A DNA stretch of 64,000 nt from Piezodorus guildinii (lineage: Eukaryota > Arthropoda > Insecta > Hemiptera > Pentatomidae), in the NCBI GenBank assembly GCA_023052935.1, contig CM041292.1:133810951-133874950 (forward strand). The letters run 5' to 3'. A program made the position numbers and the translations under genes. Below are positions 12,080 through 23,045 of the stretch, piece by piece; the stretch's first letter is position 1; each line of letters begins with the position of its first letter. Under the pieces are notes generated by a model. That model was given only the letters and a program-made list of their open reading frames with translations. It searched no databases and was not told the DNA's origin.

Positions 12080-12720
12080 CAAACACAGTAACGTACTTAT
12101 TTTTGACAAAAAGTTGACATGGGGCCCACACATCAAGACAAAACGTAAAACTCTAAATTTTCGACTGAGACTATTGTATTCGAAACTTTATAGACATTCT
12201 AAATTACCCATCAGACAGAAACTTAATGTATACACTTATTTATTAAAAACTATATGGACTTACGCATGCCAAATATATTGAATTTCTAAAAAGACACACA
12301 TACGAAAAATACAAACCTTTCCATCACAATTTTCAAGACAGACAACGAACTCACCACCATATGTTTTAAACGATACCCTTCATACCGACTTCCGTATTCC
12401 GACTACAACAAACGACATCCGAACGACTTACAAACGATTTCACGATAAACTACATGGACACATAAACACACTTGTGTAAAACATGGCTACAACTGACATA
12501 CCAGACATAACCCAGCGTACGCTGAAAAGGAGTTGAAAGAGAGTCCTCCTGACCTCAAAATATAGTTGTGCTTAATGTCAGGAGGGTGCATCACTGGGTG
12601 CTGTCTCCCTCATGCCTGCCCACGACATGTTTTTTTTATTTTAGCACATTTGCTTATTGTAATTTGTATTGTTGTATTATTGTAATGTGTGAATAAAATG
12701 TTGAGCGAAACAAAAAAATT
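12080..12720 (+). pseudogene. Jockey-like 3' relic with 3'UTR
   Basis: Broken plus-strand frames carry the end of a Jockey reverse transcriptase: a Leu-Thr-Trp-Gly block near 12110, an IWTYACQIY-like motif near 12250 and a basic tail near 12400-12470. A 3'UTR ends with AATAAA near 12695 and an A-rich tail. It is a different family from the relic that follows immediately. Confidence 0.6.
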
Positions 12721-12734
12721 ATAACCTTAAATTC

Positions 12735-13355
12735 CAACAAATCAAATCAAATAACCTAACTCTTCGTCGTAAATCTATGACTTCCAGCCCTACAGTATCC
12801 TTTAATAACATTTGAATAGTTTCTGTTGAAGAGACTGTCCGATATCTAGGACTCCTTCTAGATAAACGCCTAACTTGGCTATTATAAGATCAATCTGAAT
12901 TTACCGGAGTAGAGCTATGGGGCTCTACTAAACCATCAAATTCTTCCCGAATCCATTCCTTACAATCCAAAATCCTTCGTAAAATTCTCAACACTCCTTA
13001 CTTTGTCACGAATAAACTCATCCATAATAAAGACTTTTATGTTCCCTAAGTTACCGATTTGGCCCGGACCCGGTATTTTTTCTTCCATGACAAACTCCAT
13101 TCTCACTCCACACACCAGTTTCAACCCTTTCTTCCTCTTCAATTCCTGATAATCCTCCGAGGTGCCTGAAAAGGAGATGGCGCAGGAACCTCCTAGTTTA
13201 GAACATTTTTAGAGTGGTTCTAATGGGAAGCTTCTTTACATATATTTCATGTCATTATATTATATAACTATCACATTTACTTGATGTATTTTTTTAGTTC
13301 AGTTGTAAATATCGATAAAAATATTATATAACTATCACATTTACTTGATGTATTT
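12735..13355 (+). pseudogene. Jockey family-1 3' relic (continues at 16479)
   Basis: Matches 57450-58150 of the family-1 element with internal deletions: LRRKSMTSSPTVSFNN near 12770, a GVELWGSTKPSNSSRIHSL block near 12910, and the 3'UTR up to ATCGATAAAAAT. A ~40-bp piece of the 3'UTR (TATAACTATCACATTTACTT) is repeated at about 13265 and 13326. The tail is split by the repeat inserted at 13356-16478 and resumes with TTAGTTCAGTTGTAAATATC at 16487. Confidence 0.8.
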
Positions 13356-16300
13356 TACTTTCACTTACTATATATAGTAAGGAGAAGTATAGAGATCGTG
13401 AAAATTTTCGAATTCTAGTTTTCAACGGAAATAGACGTTTTAGGGTCCCCTGAGTCCAAATAACCAAGTCCCGCAAAAAGGTCTGTTTGTGTGTGTGTGT
13501 GGTAACTCCCGGGCGGAAACGGTCAGTCCTATGAAAGTGAAATTTCATATTTAAGACAACTATACGCCTGAGACGTGACAAAACTTTTTTCATCAAAATG
13601 AGCTTACCAGAAGAGGCACTTTATACCATGCATTTTGCACCTTTTTTCGATTTTCTCAAAAAAGGTCCCAACGTTTTTGATTAAACTCGCTATATCGATG
13701 TAAAATTTAATGTGCTTTAATATCATGTAGGTTTTATTCTGATTAAAATGGTTTGACAGGGCTTAAATGCCGATATTTTAAATTTTCTTCCTCTAAAGTA
13801 CCTTTAATTTTGTAGATTCAATAAAAATAGCTATAGCATTTCCAAGTCAAATTCAACCTTTTCCAAGTCAAATTCAACCTTTTCCAAGTCAAATTCAACC
13901 TTTTCCAAGTCAAATTCAACCTTTTCCATTTCAAATTCAACCTTTTTCGATTTCAATAAAATAATGAAAATCAAATTAACATTATTTTATGTTTTAATGG
14001 TTATTTTAATTACACCTTGTGTTTTTAACTCTTGTGGCTTGTTAAATGTTCCCAGGGGCCTTTCTACATATAATTAGTCATGAATATAATAATAAGTAAA
14101 ACCGATACTTTAATTTTAAGAAATTTGCGATACAAGGTCTGGTAGTCGGATTAGCGGGATTCATTTTATTTTAGTTTTATAATCGCGGGCGAAAATATTA
14201 TCAATAGAGGTTTATTTTAACTTTTTCGTATTTATTGGATAGTAGGCTCAGCAGATGCGTTCCCAAAGGTTCGTTACCGATTACACTATTAATTTTAATC
14301 GCGCTCGCTCAGATATGGGTTTATTATAACTTTTTCGTATTTACTGGATACAAGGCTCAGTAGCTGCGTTCCCAAAGGTTCGTTACCGACTACACTATTA
14401 ATTTCAATAGCGCTCGCTCAAAAATGGGTTTATTTTAACTTTTTCGTATTTATTGGATAGTAGGCCCAGCAGATGCGATCCCAAAGGTTCGTTACCGACT
14501 ACACTATTAATTTTAATCGCGCTCGCTCAAATATGGGTTTATTATAAATTCGTGTTTCTTTTCTATGCTAATTTTTGTGTGTGTGTTTTGTTAGTGAATG
14601 TGTTAATGTATTTTTAGTCAGTTGGTCTAATTTATGTTTATTTTGTGTTTTTTGTAACTTTTCATGTATTGGGTTACCGCTTATCCTTTTTTTCAGGATA
14701 GTAAGTTATCTTTTTGGTTAATATTTTGGAGTTTGATAATAATCAGCTAAACAGAACGATTTTATAAGTACATTCTTATTTGATAAACCTCTACTTGAGT
14801 TAGCGCAATTAAAATGAATAGTATAATCTGTAACGAGTCCTTGGTTACGCAGCGACTGAGCCTAGTATGCAGTAAATACGAAGAAGTTTAAATAAACCTC
14901 TTCTTGAGCGAGAGCACTTAAAATAAATTGAATAATTGGGATAGCAACCCTTGCAACGCATCAACTGAGCCTAATAGCGAATAAATACGAAAAAGTTATA
15001 ATAAACCCATATTTGAGCGAGCGTACGAATAATTAATAGAATGGTCGGGAAAGAACCCCCCGTAACGCAGCAACTGAGCCTAGTATCCAATAAATACGAC
15101 AAAGTTATAATAAACCCATATTTAAGCGAGCGCGATTAAAATTAATAGTGTAATCGGTAACAAACCTTTGGGAACGCAGCTACTGAGCCTAGTATCCAAT
15201 AAATACGAAAAAGTTATAATAAACCGATAATTGAGGGAGCGCGATTAAAATTAATAGTGTAATCGGTAACGAACCTTTGGGAACGCAGCTACTGAGCCTT
15301 GTATCCAATAAATACGAAAAAGTCATAATAAAACCATATTTGAGCGAGCGCGATTAAAATTAATAGTGTAATCGGTAACGAACCTTTGGGAACGCAGCTA
15401 CTGAGCCTTGCATCCAATAAATACGAAAAAGTCATAATAAAACCATATTTGAGGGAGCGCGATTAAAATTAATAGTGTAATCGGTAACGAACCTTTGGGA
15501 ACGCAGCTACTGAGCCTTGTATCCAATAAATACGAAAAAGTTATAATAATCCCATATTTGAGCGAGCGCGATTAAAATTAATAGTATAATCGGTAACGAA
15601 CCTTTGGGAACGCATCTGCTGAGCCTACTATCCAATAAATACGAAAAAGTTAAAATAAACCTTTATTGATAATATTTTCGTCCGCGATTATAAAACTAAA
15701 ATAAAACGAATCCCGCTAATCCGACTACCAGACCTTGTATCGCAAATGTCTTAAAATTAAAGTATCGGTTTTTCTTATTATTATATTCGTGACTAATTAT
15801 ATGTAGAAAGGCCCCTGGGAACATTTAATAAGCCACAAGGGTTAAAAACACAAGGTGTAATTAAAATAACCATTAAAACATAAAATCATGTTAATTTGAT
15901 TTTCATTATTTTATTGAAATCGAAAAAGGTTGAATTTGAAATGGAAAAGGTTGAATTTGACTTGGAAAAGGTTGAATTTGACTTGGAAAAGGTTGAATTT
16001 GACTTGGAAAAGGTTGAATTTGACTTGGAAAAGGTTGAATTTGACTTGGAAATCTATATATTATCTTGTTAACGCTGATGAAAAACAAGTAAATATATAA
16101 ATTGAATAAATTCGATACCCAACAAAAGGAGAAAACTATAAAAAAATATTTTTTTTAATGCAAATTTTCGTTTTTGAACATAAGGGCAGTAATATAGATG
16201 TATGATATACCGTTCTATAGCTAAAGATTTTAGAAAAAATATTATCTCATACACAAGCTTTTAAAAGTTAATAGAGAGTGATGAAATGAACATAAAACTA

Positions 16301-16478
16301 ACTGATTATTTTAGATAATAATATAATAGATTTTTTAATATAAACATGTTTCTATAGAAAGTCCATTTAATTAATTATTTAATGGTTTCAAACGTTTTTA
16401 TCTTTTACTGAATTTTAAAATTCTATAATCGATTCTAAAAATGGAGGTAAGTGAAAGTCGTGTGTTGCCCGCACCAGA
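13356..16478 (+). repeat. ~950-bp AT-rich dispersed repeat, copy b (split by a Foldback element)
   Basis: The two halves, 13356-13837 and 16054-16478, together equal one repeat unit like the one at 40634-41578. The copy starts ACTTTCACTTACTATATATA and ends GTGTTGCCCGCACCAGA. A short (TG)n tract lies at about 13489-13500. It sits inside the T-run of a Jockey family-1 3'UTR, whose sequence resumes directly after it. Confidence 0.85.
13838..16053. mobile_element. Foldback-like element with long subrepeat-built inverted arms
   Basis: A 2.2 kb near-palindrome. The outer ends are tandem 21-bp units (TTTCCAAGTCAAATTCAACC) in five copies on the left (13838-13945) and about six inverted on the right (15928-16053). 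Next come inverted single-copy arms of about 265 bp, then ~109-bp subrepeats: three on the left from 14211, 14320 and 14429, and eight inverted on the right from about 14785 to 15656. A loop of about 240 bp (14541-14784) joins them. No protein is encoded. Long inverted arms made of tandem subrepeats are the hallmark of Foldback elements. CTATA occurs next to both ends as a possible decayed target duplication. The host repeat is intact elsewhere, which shows this is an insertion. Confidence 0.85.
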
Positions 16479-16525
16479 TTTTTTTTAGTTCAGTTGTAAA
16501 TATCGATAAAAATGTAAAAAAAAAT
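16479..16525 (+). pseudogene. Remainder of Jockey family-1 3' tail
   Basis: TTTTTTTAGTTCAGTTGTAA followed by ATATCGATAAAAATG continues the 3'UTR interrupted at 13355. It lies only about 50 bp upstream of exon 2 of the secreted-protein gene. Confidence 0.75.
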
Positions 16526-16578
16526 ATAAATAACCTTATCAACATATGAAATAACTCCTGATGTTTTATATGTTACAG

Positions 16579-16759
16579 TTATCAATCCGTTTAGAGTCTC
16601 AAATGCAGGATCAGCTTACTCAGGCTCCTTACCTTTTGGATTACGCACCCTCAATCCCCTAGACATTCAGCAAGGATCAATTTTAATCTTGACTCCAGAC
16701 TTTGATGAACAACCGGATACTAAAGTTCTGCATGCGTTTTTTGTTCCCAACGGAATGAG
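16579..16759 (+). CDS. Secreted protein gene, exon 2
   Basis: A 181-nt open exon bounded by TTACAG| and |GTAAGG. It encodes about 60 residues starting at the split Val codon (VINPFRVSNAGSAYSG) and ending NGM plus two bases of a Ser codon. Its phases (1 in, 2 out) match exons 1 and 3 exactly. The decoded segment is rich in Pro, Leu and Phe with no Cys; no catalytic motif was recognised. Confidence 0.8.
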
Positions 16760-16837
16760 GTAAGGTTTTAATGTAATATTTATAACAAAAATATAACAAC
16801 AGCATAAAATTAAAACAATGTATTTTTCATTTTGCAG
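16760..16837 (+). other. 78-bp intron 2
   Basis: GTAAGG donor and TTTTGCAG acceptor, with a T-rich tract before the acceptor. This is a typical short insect intron, in contrast to the 10 kb first intron. Confidence 0.8.
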
Positions 16838-17288
16838 CTCGTTAAACCTGAATAGCAAGTTTAAATCCCTGTATAATAGTTTTCTGCAATTCAAACTCTC
16901 TGGTCTTGTGTTGTACCCTGGAAGCTATAGCAATAGTATTTTTTCCCAGTCTAAAATCATAGATGTCACGATACCAGACACTTTCAATGCCACAGAGCTC
17001 CTCCATTTCTTTGAAACCCCTAGCATACCTGTGGTCTATATCGCTCCGACAGATATTTTCAACTGTCAATCCCTATTTCCATTAAATCGTTTTGCAGTAT
17101 ACAGCTTTCAGCCCGAAGAAGTTGTTTTATCTGAGTCATTTGGTACTTTCTATTACCCAGTGGACCAAGGTAATGTCGGTCCTCTTGATGTTAATACACC
17201 GTACCATGATACACGGCAGCAAGTATCCAATCAGCCAGCATCCGAAACTATCGGCCCTAAATATATTTCAGAAACAGAAGTGTATTAG
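16838..17288 (+). CDS. Secreted protein gene, exon 3 (C-terminal 150 residues, unknown family)
   Basis: With exons 1 and 2 this completes an open frame of 708 nt including the stop, i.e. 235 residues; total length and both junction phases fit exactly. The mature protein would be about 215 residues, secreted and soluble: there is no second hydrophobic segment. It is rich in Ser, Phe, Leu and Pro, has one Cys in this exon (IFNCQSLF) and possible N-glycosylation sites (NAT, near FNATELLHFF). The C-terminus is polar and low-complexity. I do not recognise the family; a secreted structural, gut or salivary protein is possible but unsupported. A clean frame between decayed repeats argues for a live gene. 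The family-1 Jockey tail ends just before exon 2, so repeats have come very close to coding sequence. Confidence 0.8.
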
Positions 17289-17599
17289 TATACACAGAGA
17301 AGTTTACATGTTGTACAAAGTGGTCAGATAAATGCACAAGTGCGACAATTTGGTCAGTATATTTGATGATTAAATAAGGAAAATTTGTTACAAAGACAGA
17401 AATTAGAGAGCATTTAAAGCTGCTTATTAAATCAAACGTACGTGTATAATACGCACAGAATCTATCATCATTTATTAATTACATCATTATAATTATGTTT
17501 TCAAAATTTCACAAAACAAATGGTGGTTTGTTTCAAAACTAGTCATATTTTTAAAACCTGAAATGTTTTATGATGTTACTGTCCTCCCTTTAAACAATA
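17289..17599. other. 3' flank of the secreted-protein gene
   Basis: AT-rich sequence after the stop codon, presumably containing the 3'UTR. No canonical AATAAA could be chosen with confidence; AAATAAG occurs near 17373. Confidence 0.4.
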
Positions 17600-17988
17600 A
17601 TTGAGACGATGATTTCCAAAAGGTACTATATCCATTCTACGAAATTTTACAGGAAGCGCGAAACCTTCTAATTACTATATTATAAAAATACCTTATTTAT
17701 TCTTTTCGCATTAAAATCTAGAGTTGTTTCACTAATATATTAATAAACCTATACTATGTAACCTAACCTAACTTATGTAATGCAATGTTTTAGCATGATT
17801 TATATCGAAACTAAATGTGTAATTAGTACCTTTAGAAAATAATTGCATTTTTAAATCACATTTTTAAGGACTTATATAAAATCAAATAGAAGATTTAGAT
17901 AAGACAACTCGACGAGAATACAAATATGTCAAAATATCGATTTCGTAAAAAATGTCCTTTAGTAACTTTTGGAAATCAACCTCTCAAT
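17600..17988. mobile_element. 389-bp MITE, copy 1
   Basis: Terminal inverted repeats begin ATTGAGACGATGATTTCC on the left and, read from the right end, ATTGAGAGGTTGATTTCC. TA flanks both ends, as expected of a Tc1/mariner-type target duplication. The second copy at 21339-21727 has the same length. Non-coding. Confidence 0.85.
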
Positions 17989-19733
17989 TATCAATATATA
18001 GACAGACATAAATGGCCTTTATGCGGTCTGATTAATTTCTAGTTTAAGTTTAAGTAGTTGTTGCATCAAATCTTCAATTGTTGTTTGAATGTTTGAGGAT
18101 TAGAAAAAATATCTATAAATATAGATTTAGCATGGTAAGTGGGTGTCGCTTTTAAAGTTGAAGATTGGAAAAGAACCTACTCATAGATATCCACTAATAG
18201 ACCAAAGAACACTTATAAAAGCGTGCTAATGTATTTCTGTATATGCAGTTGTGAGACTTTAAATAAACTTTTGGAAATATTTCTCATTCCTCATTTTTTT
18301 TTTCAGCTAAAATAGTTTTAGAGGATCAAAGAAACCTACTACTTTAGTGCATTAAAATTCGCAATTAAAAATTAATAATTCTCCTAATAATTATTCATAT
18401 AAACTATATCATAAAAAAGTGAAAGTAACATAGAATACCATTTTCAAAAAATTAAAATATTTTTCACTTTAGTCATAAACCATGCAGATTAGAGTAATAT
18501 TTAGAAGTTGAAAATATTGGAGACGATTATGACAAACATGTTTTTCATCTACTGATTGCTTTCGCTGTTGGTGTTCTTCCTGCTTCAGACAAACACCATG
18601 CTGTTCTGAAAAAATAACATCAACAAAAACACGCTTTCGAGCAAAAATTTATTTGGCAATATATAAATAACATTACCAAGAATATTGTCTAATAGAAATT
18701 AAGACCAACAAACTACGAAGAAGTGGGTAATAATAACCAATTTAGTATTATAAGGTGCTCATTTAATATAGGGCATTTTTAGGAAGAAATTGAGGTATGA
18801 AGTTTAATTAATTAAATAATTAAGAAGAAAAATGTTTATTTAATAATTACTGTATAGATTTATACAACTTTTATTTCAGATTTTTATTATTACACTCTTA
18901 AAAATATATATTAACTGATAATAACTGTACATGTATTTGTTAATTAGTATATATATTTTTTCACTTGAGCTCCTTCCCATGTAACAGCGTATATTGGATA
19001 AGGTTCGTAAATAAAAACCATACGTTTAATATAACAAAAATTGTTTTCTATTCTAATAAAACTGATTGGTTGAACAAATCCTTGAAACATTTAGAAGGGT
19101 GCAACATGAATAAAGCTTTAAAACGCCTTCAAAATGTATTGTGTCAACCCGCAGTACGCAGCAGTTTTATAAAATACAGACCTATATGCAGAAGGGGCAA
19201 AAACCTTCTGCAATAAGGAAGGCATTGGGCGATTAAACTTCTAGGTTTTCTAAGACAAAACCGAATAAAAACACCAGTTTGATGATATTATTCTGAATCC
19301 TAATACCTAATCAATAATTCTATTATGATGAAATTATGTAATTACTTTCACTATATTTGGAATAATCGGCATGTGTTGTTGTCTTGGGCCTACAGAAATA
19401 TTTGTACAATATTAATCTATATATTTATAATACAGTAGTAATTAAATGTGCACTAACTATATTGCAACGAATAAATAAATGAAGGTATATAGTTTCATAA
19501 AAACGGTGATGTCACCAAAACTTTGTGAAAGAAAATGGAATAGTGCCGTGTTAGTTATCGATCTGTTTCAGTATTACCATGTCTATTTCATAAGTAACAA
19601 ACATGATCACCTATTTATTCAGTGTAAATAAAACCTAAAATACCATTAATAGACAGGTCTGAATAAAAAATTATTGAAAAAAAAAACCCTTAGGTAATCC
19701 AAAATCGGAGATATTCCAAATTAAATATTTTTT
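17989..19733. other. AT-rich stretch, no recognised gene
   Basis: No exon, RNA gene or shared repeat recognised. The open frame at 18965-19216 has no family signature. Confidence 0.45.
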
Positions 19734-20015
19734 CATTGTGGATGTAATTAGTTGACCTTTGAGAATTACTGGAAGGAATTAGTCCGGGTGGCGGTCATTA
19801 AATGAAACAACTAAATAGTTTAAACTATTTTATTGTTTGCCAACGTTTCGAACCCCTTTGTGGGTCATCATCAGGGCCCATTCAGTTTCCATTCTCCCAC
19901 CATGCGCCCTGTGATGACCCACAAAGGGGGTCGAAACGTTGGCAAACAATAAAATAGTTGAAACTATTTAGTTGTTTCATTTAATGACCGCCACCAGGAC
20001 TAATTCCTTCCAGTA
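19734..20015. mobile_element. Penelope-terminus-like repeat in inverted pair
   Basis: Two near-identical arms of about 114 bp (19764-19878 and 19905-20018) face each other around a 26-bp spacer, and each contains CGAAACGTTGGCAAACAATA. A 14-bp direct repeat ATTAAATATTTTTT flanks the unit (19720-19733 and 20016-20029). The related single-arm copy at 47216-47357 shares its start (TTGTGGAT) and its end. The motif order, CTGATGA-like then GAAACG then AATAAA, is that of Penelope-like element termini. Confidence 0.7.
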
Positions 20016-20029
20016 ATTAAATATTTTTT

Positions 20030-21085
20030 GTATTGTCTTTTTCTTTTTTTTTTAAACTGGAGGTTAAGTTAGAACATAAAAAAATAACCATAATAACTAG
20101 AAAATGTATACCACGTTAGAATAATTCATATTTCAGGAGTAATTTTGATAACAATGTAATATTTCAGTATTTTTACATAATTAGATTTGTTCAAAATTGT
20201 CTTGCCTTAAACACTTAATATCCAAAATTTCAAATTGATTTCTTTTTTACTTCTAACAACGTTTAGCTATGCAATTATCATCATTATGAACTATAAATTA
20301 GAACTAATTTTTTTCACTCTCGACGCTTGTAATCATTAATATCAATAAAAATAATAATTTTTTATAATAAACAAACCTCTGTCCAACCCATGAACATAAA
20401 ATGACATAAACCGAGAAATTCATACATTAATTTGCTCTTTCAAGCCATGAATATTGAATTTGAGTGATTCAGTGAATTTATATATCCGTTCAATAAATTA
20501 TCTGGAATATTACAACAAAGTTGAAAGCTTCAGGATTTAGCCCCTAACTGAAATTACGACCCCCAACACTACAATTACATTAGAAACTTAGTTACCTGGA
20601 TTAGTACATTTAGAGGATTTAATGCAATGGTTTAGAAGGGTGTGGTGGAAGCAAAGGAACCCACTGGAACCACCTCACAACTTCAACTTTAATTAGTCTG
20701 TTAATTTAATAGATCTGTGAACTAAAGTCCCAGCAGGCTAGCTGATCAACTCTTAGACAAGTGTGTCTACAATCAGGATAATGAAACACGCGGAAAATGA
20801 TATTTTCCAAATTTGTTTGATTTTTCCGATATATATTTTCATAACAAAATGTTTGAAAGAATTAGTGTAGTTCAAAATGGTATAAATCTGATTTTGATGT
20901 AAATAAAGGATTTAAGTTTTTATGGAAGAATTTAATCAGCCCGTTTATATACCTTTAATGATATTTTCCTTTTTTAAAACCGAGTGTATATTTCAAATTA
21001 AAGGAAATAGTCGTTTTAATTTTTATTTTAGAAGGTAACTGTCTAAATACTGCTATCTTCATTCCTTTATCATAAAGGAAGAAAA
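20030..21085. other. AT-rich stretch, no recognised gene
   Basis: Nothing recognised on either strand beyond short chance open frames. Confidence 0.5.
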
Positions 21086-21087
21086 GC

Positions 21088-21300
21088 TTGAGAATGCTGT
21101 AGAATGCTTCACACAGTGCCTACTAGACGCTGCATGGTCTTCGATCCCCAAACGTAGAAAGCATGAAAAGCTACCAATTTATCCACAGTATATAAGGAAT
21201 TTGATCAGAGCAAAAAGAAGCGCCCCGAAAATATGGCAGACTTTATATGACTTCCATCAGATAAAAATATTGTAATAGACTCAACAACTAACTTATACGA
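21088..21300 (+). pseudogene. Jockey-like ORF2 fragment (endonuclease-RT linker)
   Basis: A plus-strand frame reads FTQCLLDAAWSSIPKRR followed by RNLIRAKRSARKIWQTL, the conserved basic linker between endonuclease and reverse transcriptase in Jockey-type ORF2. An equivalent segment is at about 56215-56280 in the family-1 element. It is truncated on both sides and has no intact frame beyond this. Confidence 0.65.
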
Positions 21301-21338
21301 CAAGTTGTAAAATTTTAAAAAAATCCTGTACCTCTACA

Positions 21339-21727
21339 ATTGAGACGTTGATTTCCAAAAGGTACTATTTCCATTCCGGAGAATTTTACAGGAAGCGGGA
21401 AAGTCTCTCATTACTATATTATTAAACCAGCTAATTTGATTCTTTTCGCATTAAACTCTAGAATATTTTTTTTACTATATTAATAAAACCATATTAAAGT
21501 TATGAAATGAAATGTTCTGGTATGATTTGGAATGAAACTAAATGTGTAATTAGTATCTTAATAAATTAATAGCATTTCTAAATCACGTTATTAAAGGACA
21601 TGAGTGCTCGTTTGATAGGATCAAATATAAGATTTAGATAAAACTAAATGAGGAAAATATAAATATGTAAAAATATCAATTTCGTAAAAAATGTCCTTTA
21701 GTACCTTTTGGAAATCAACGTCTCAAT
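21339..21727. mobile_element. 389-bp MITE, copy 2
   Basis: The inverted ends match perfectly for about 29 bp starting ATTGAGACGTTGATTTCC. Same length and internal sequence order as 17600-17988. No clean TA duplication remains. It abuts the SINE at 21729-21923. Confidence 0.88.
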
Positions 21728-21728
21728 T

Positions 21729-21923
21729 CATGACGGGTCCTGGGCTCTTAATTTGGATAGTAAATATGGAGATTTATACTGTTTCAAGGTCATCGGCCGT
21801 GCTATGAGGTGATTAGTCCTTGATCACGCTCAGCCGCCAGGTTTTTCACCAATTTGGGTACCCACTTTAAAGAGGCTGGGTCTGCCCCAGGACCGTCTCC
21901 ATACCATAAGGCCCCCCTCCCCC
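21729..21923 (-). mobile_element. tRNA-type SINE, 5'-truncated copy B
   Basis: Minus-strand match to the body of the SINE at 34619-34913 (GGCAGACCCAGCCTC, CCTGGCGGCTGAGC, TGAGGTGATTAG blocks). The tRNA-like head is missing. Confidence 0.8.
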
Positions 21924-22817
21924 AAAAAAAAAGTTGATATAAAGGAAGAAAAATTGTCTGTCCAATAGGAGATAATCATAAATTCATTATTTTCTATGTG
22001 TGGAAGATCAGTACTTCCATGAGATAACTCTAATTCAGGATGGCTAGGTAAAGGTAAATTAGTAGACTATATAGATTTAAAAAAAAAGTATACGATGAAT
22101 AACAGAACATTTATTCCAATAACTAAATGCATATAAAAAAACAAAAACATTACAAACAAAATCAACCTAAAGAAAAATAAAAACAGATTGAAGAGAAGTT
22201 TAAAGGAAAAAATAAGCTAATTAAATACCCATTCATGTTTATTAAAATTAAATAGTACAGTTAACCTAATAAAAAATTATGAATATTCAAGAAATTCATT
22301 GTTCCAGTAAAAGTAGAATTTAGAATTGATCAAATTAGATCAACATTAAATGTTAAAGATAAGCTATATTCGCCCAAGCGAAGTCCAGTTGAGGGTTGGG
22401 AATTGATGAAACCAACCGCAGGGTGGCGCTTGCAAGTTCAAAGGGGAACAATGAGAACACGAAGAACGCAGCTAGTGAAACAAATACCTTTCCAAACGTT
22501 TAGAGTTTGTTGAGATGAGATTTCAGATCAGATTTAATACGGTACAGTCTCACCACTCAGACGATATCTCAACACTACTCAGCCATCGACTCCAAAATAA
22601 AAAAAAATGTATAACGATGCACTTCTATCGTCCTGCTCTTCTACTTGTTTGCATGTTTGTAGCGAAAACATTAAATTATATATAGAAAAAAAGCTATTTA
22701 AAAATAATTATAAGGAAAAGATAAATACGAAGAAGATTTTGTTTTAATTTTCATTTTAACAAGCAAAAACACCTTACCAAGTTATAAAATATGGCGTTAA
22801 CAATCATAATGATAGAG
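21924..22817. other. AT-rich stretch with one GC-richer island
   Basis: A less AT-rich island at 22370-22510 (ACCGCAGGGTGGCGCTTGC) is not assigned. No coding exon seen. Confidence 0.45.
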
Positions 22818-23045
22818 TTTTAGTTGACCGTTGAGATATTATAATGGAATCTTGGTTGGGATGCGATCATCAATAAGACAATACTTCTTGAGAAACTCTC
22901 ACAGAGTCAGTCCTGATGAAGGCCCACAACGTAAGCCAAAACGTCGGCACACAAATAAAATATGTTTTGTCTTATAGGTGTGTTTTCTAGGTTACAGCAC
23001 TCCCACCACCTTTTCCATCATAGTTTCAACAGTCAACTAAACATT
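22818..23045 (+). mobile_element. Penelope-terminus-like repeat, variant
   Basis: Contains CTGATGAAGGCCCACAACG, then CAAAACGTCGGC and AATAAAA, the arrangement of a Penelope-like terminus. Its outer ends are imperfect inverted repeats (TTTAGTTGACCGTTGA and TCAACAGTCAACTAAA), resembling the inverted pair at 19734-20015. Confidence 0.6.

Larger units (their letters stand above)
6200..16578 (+). other. 10.4 kb repeat-filled first intron
   Basis: The donor GTAAGAG at 6200 and the acceptor TTACAG ending at 16578 join codons in phase (G|TT, Val). The intron holds two copies of the ~950-bp repeat family, a nested retroposon, a dispersed repeat next to a 100-N gap, two Jockey relics and a Foldback-like element. 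Because the gap lies inside it, the true length is unknown. Confidence 0.65.

Noticed and set aside
13838..15660. Tandem ~109-bp units as a possible CRISPR array or satellite
   Set aside because: The units are contiguous without spacers and are arranged as inverted arms, so neither a CRISPR array nor a simple satellite fits.
15906..16088. Minus-strand open frame with repeated FPSQIQP units
   Set aside because: It is the translation of the 21-bp tandem repeat at the end of the Foldback-like element and has no start context or homologue.
18965..19216. 83-codon plus-strand open frame
   Set aside because: No homologous motif, splice context or promoter; length is within chance for this base composition.
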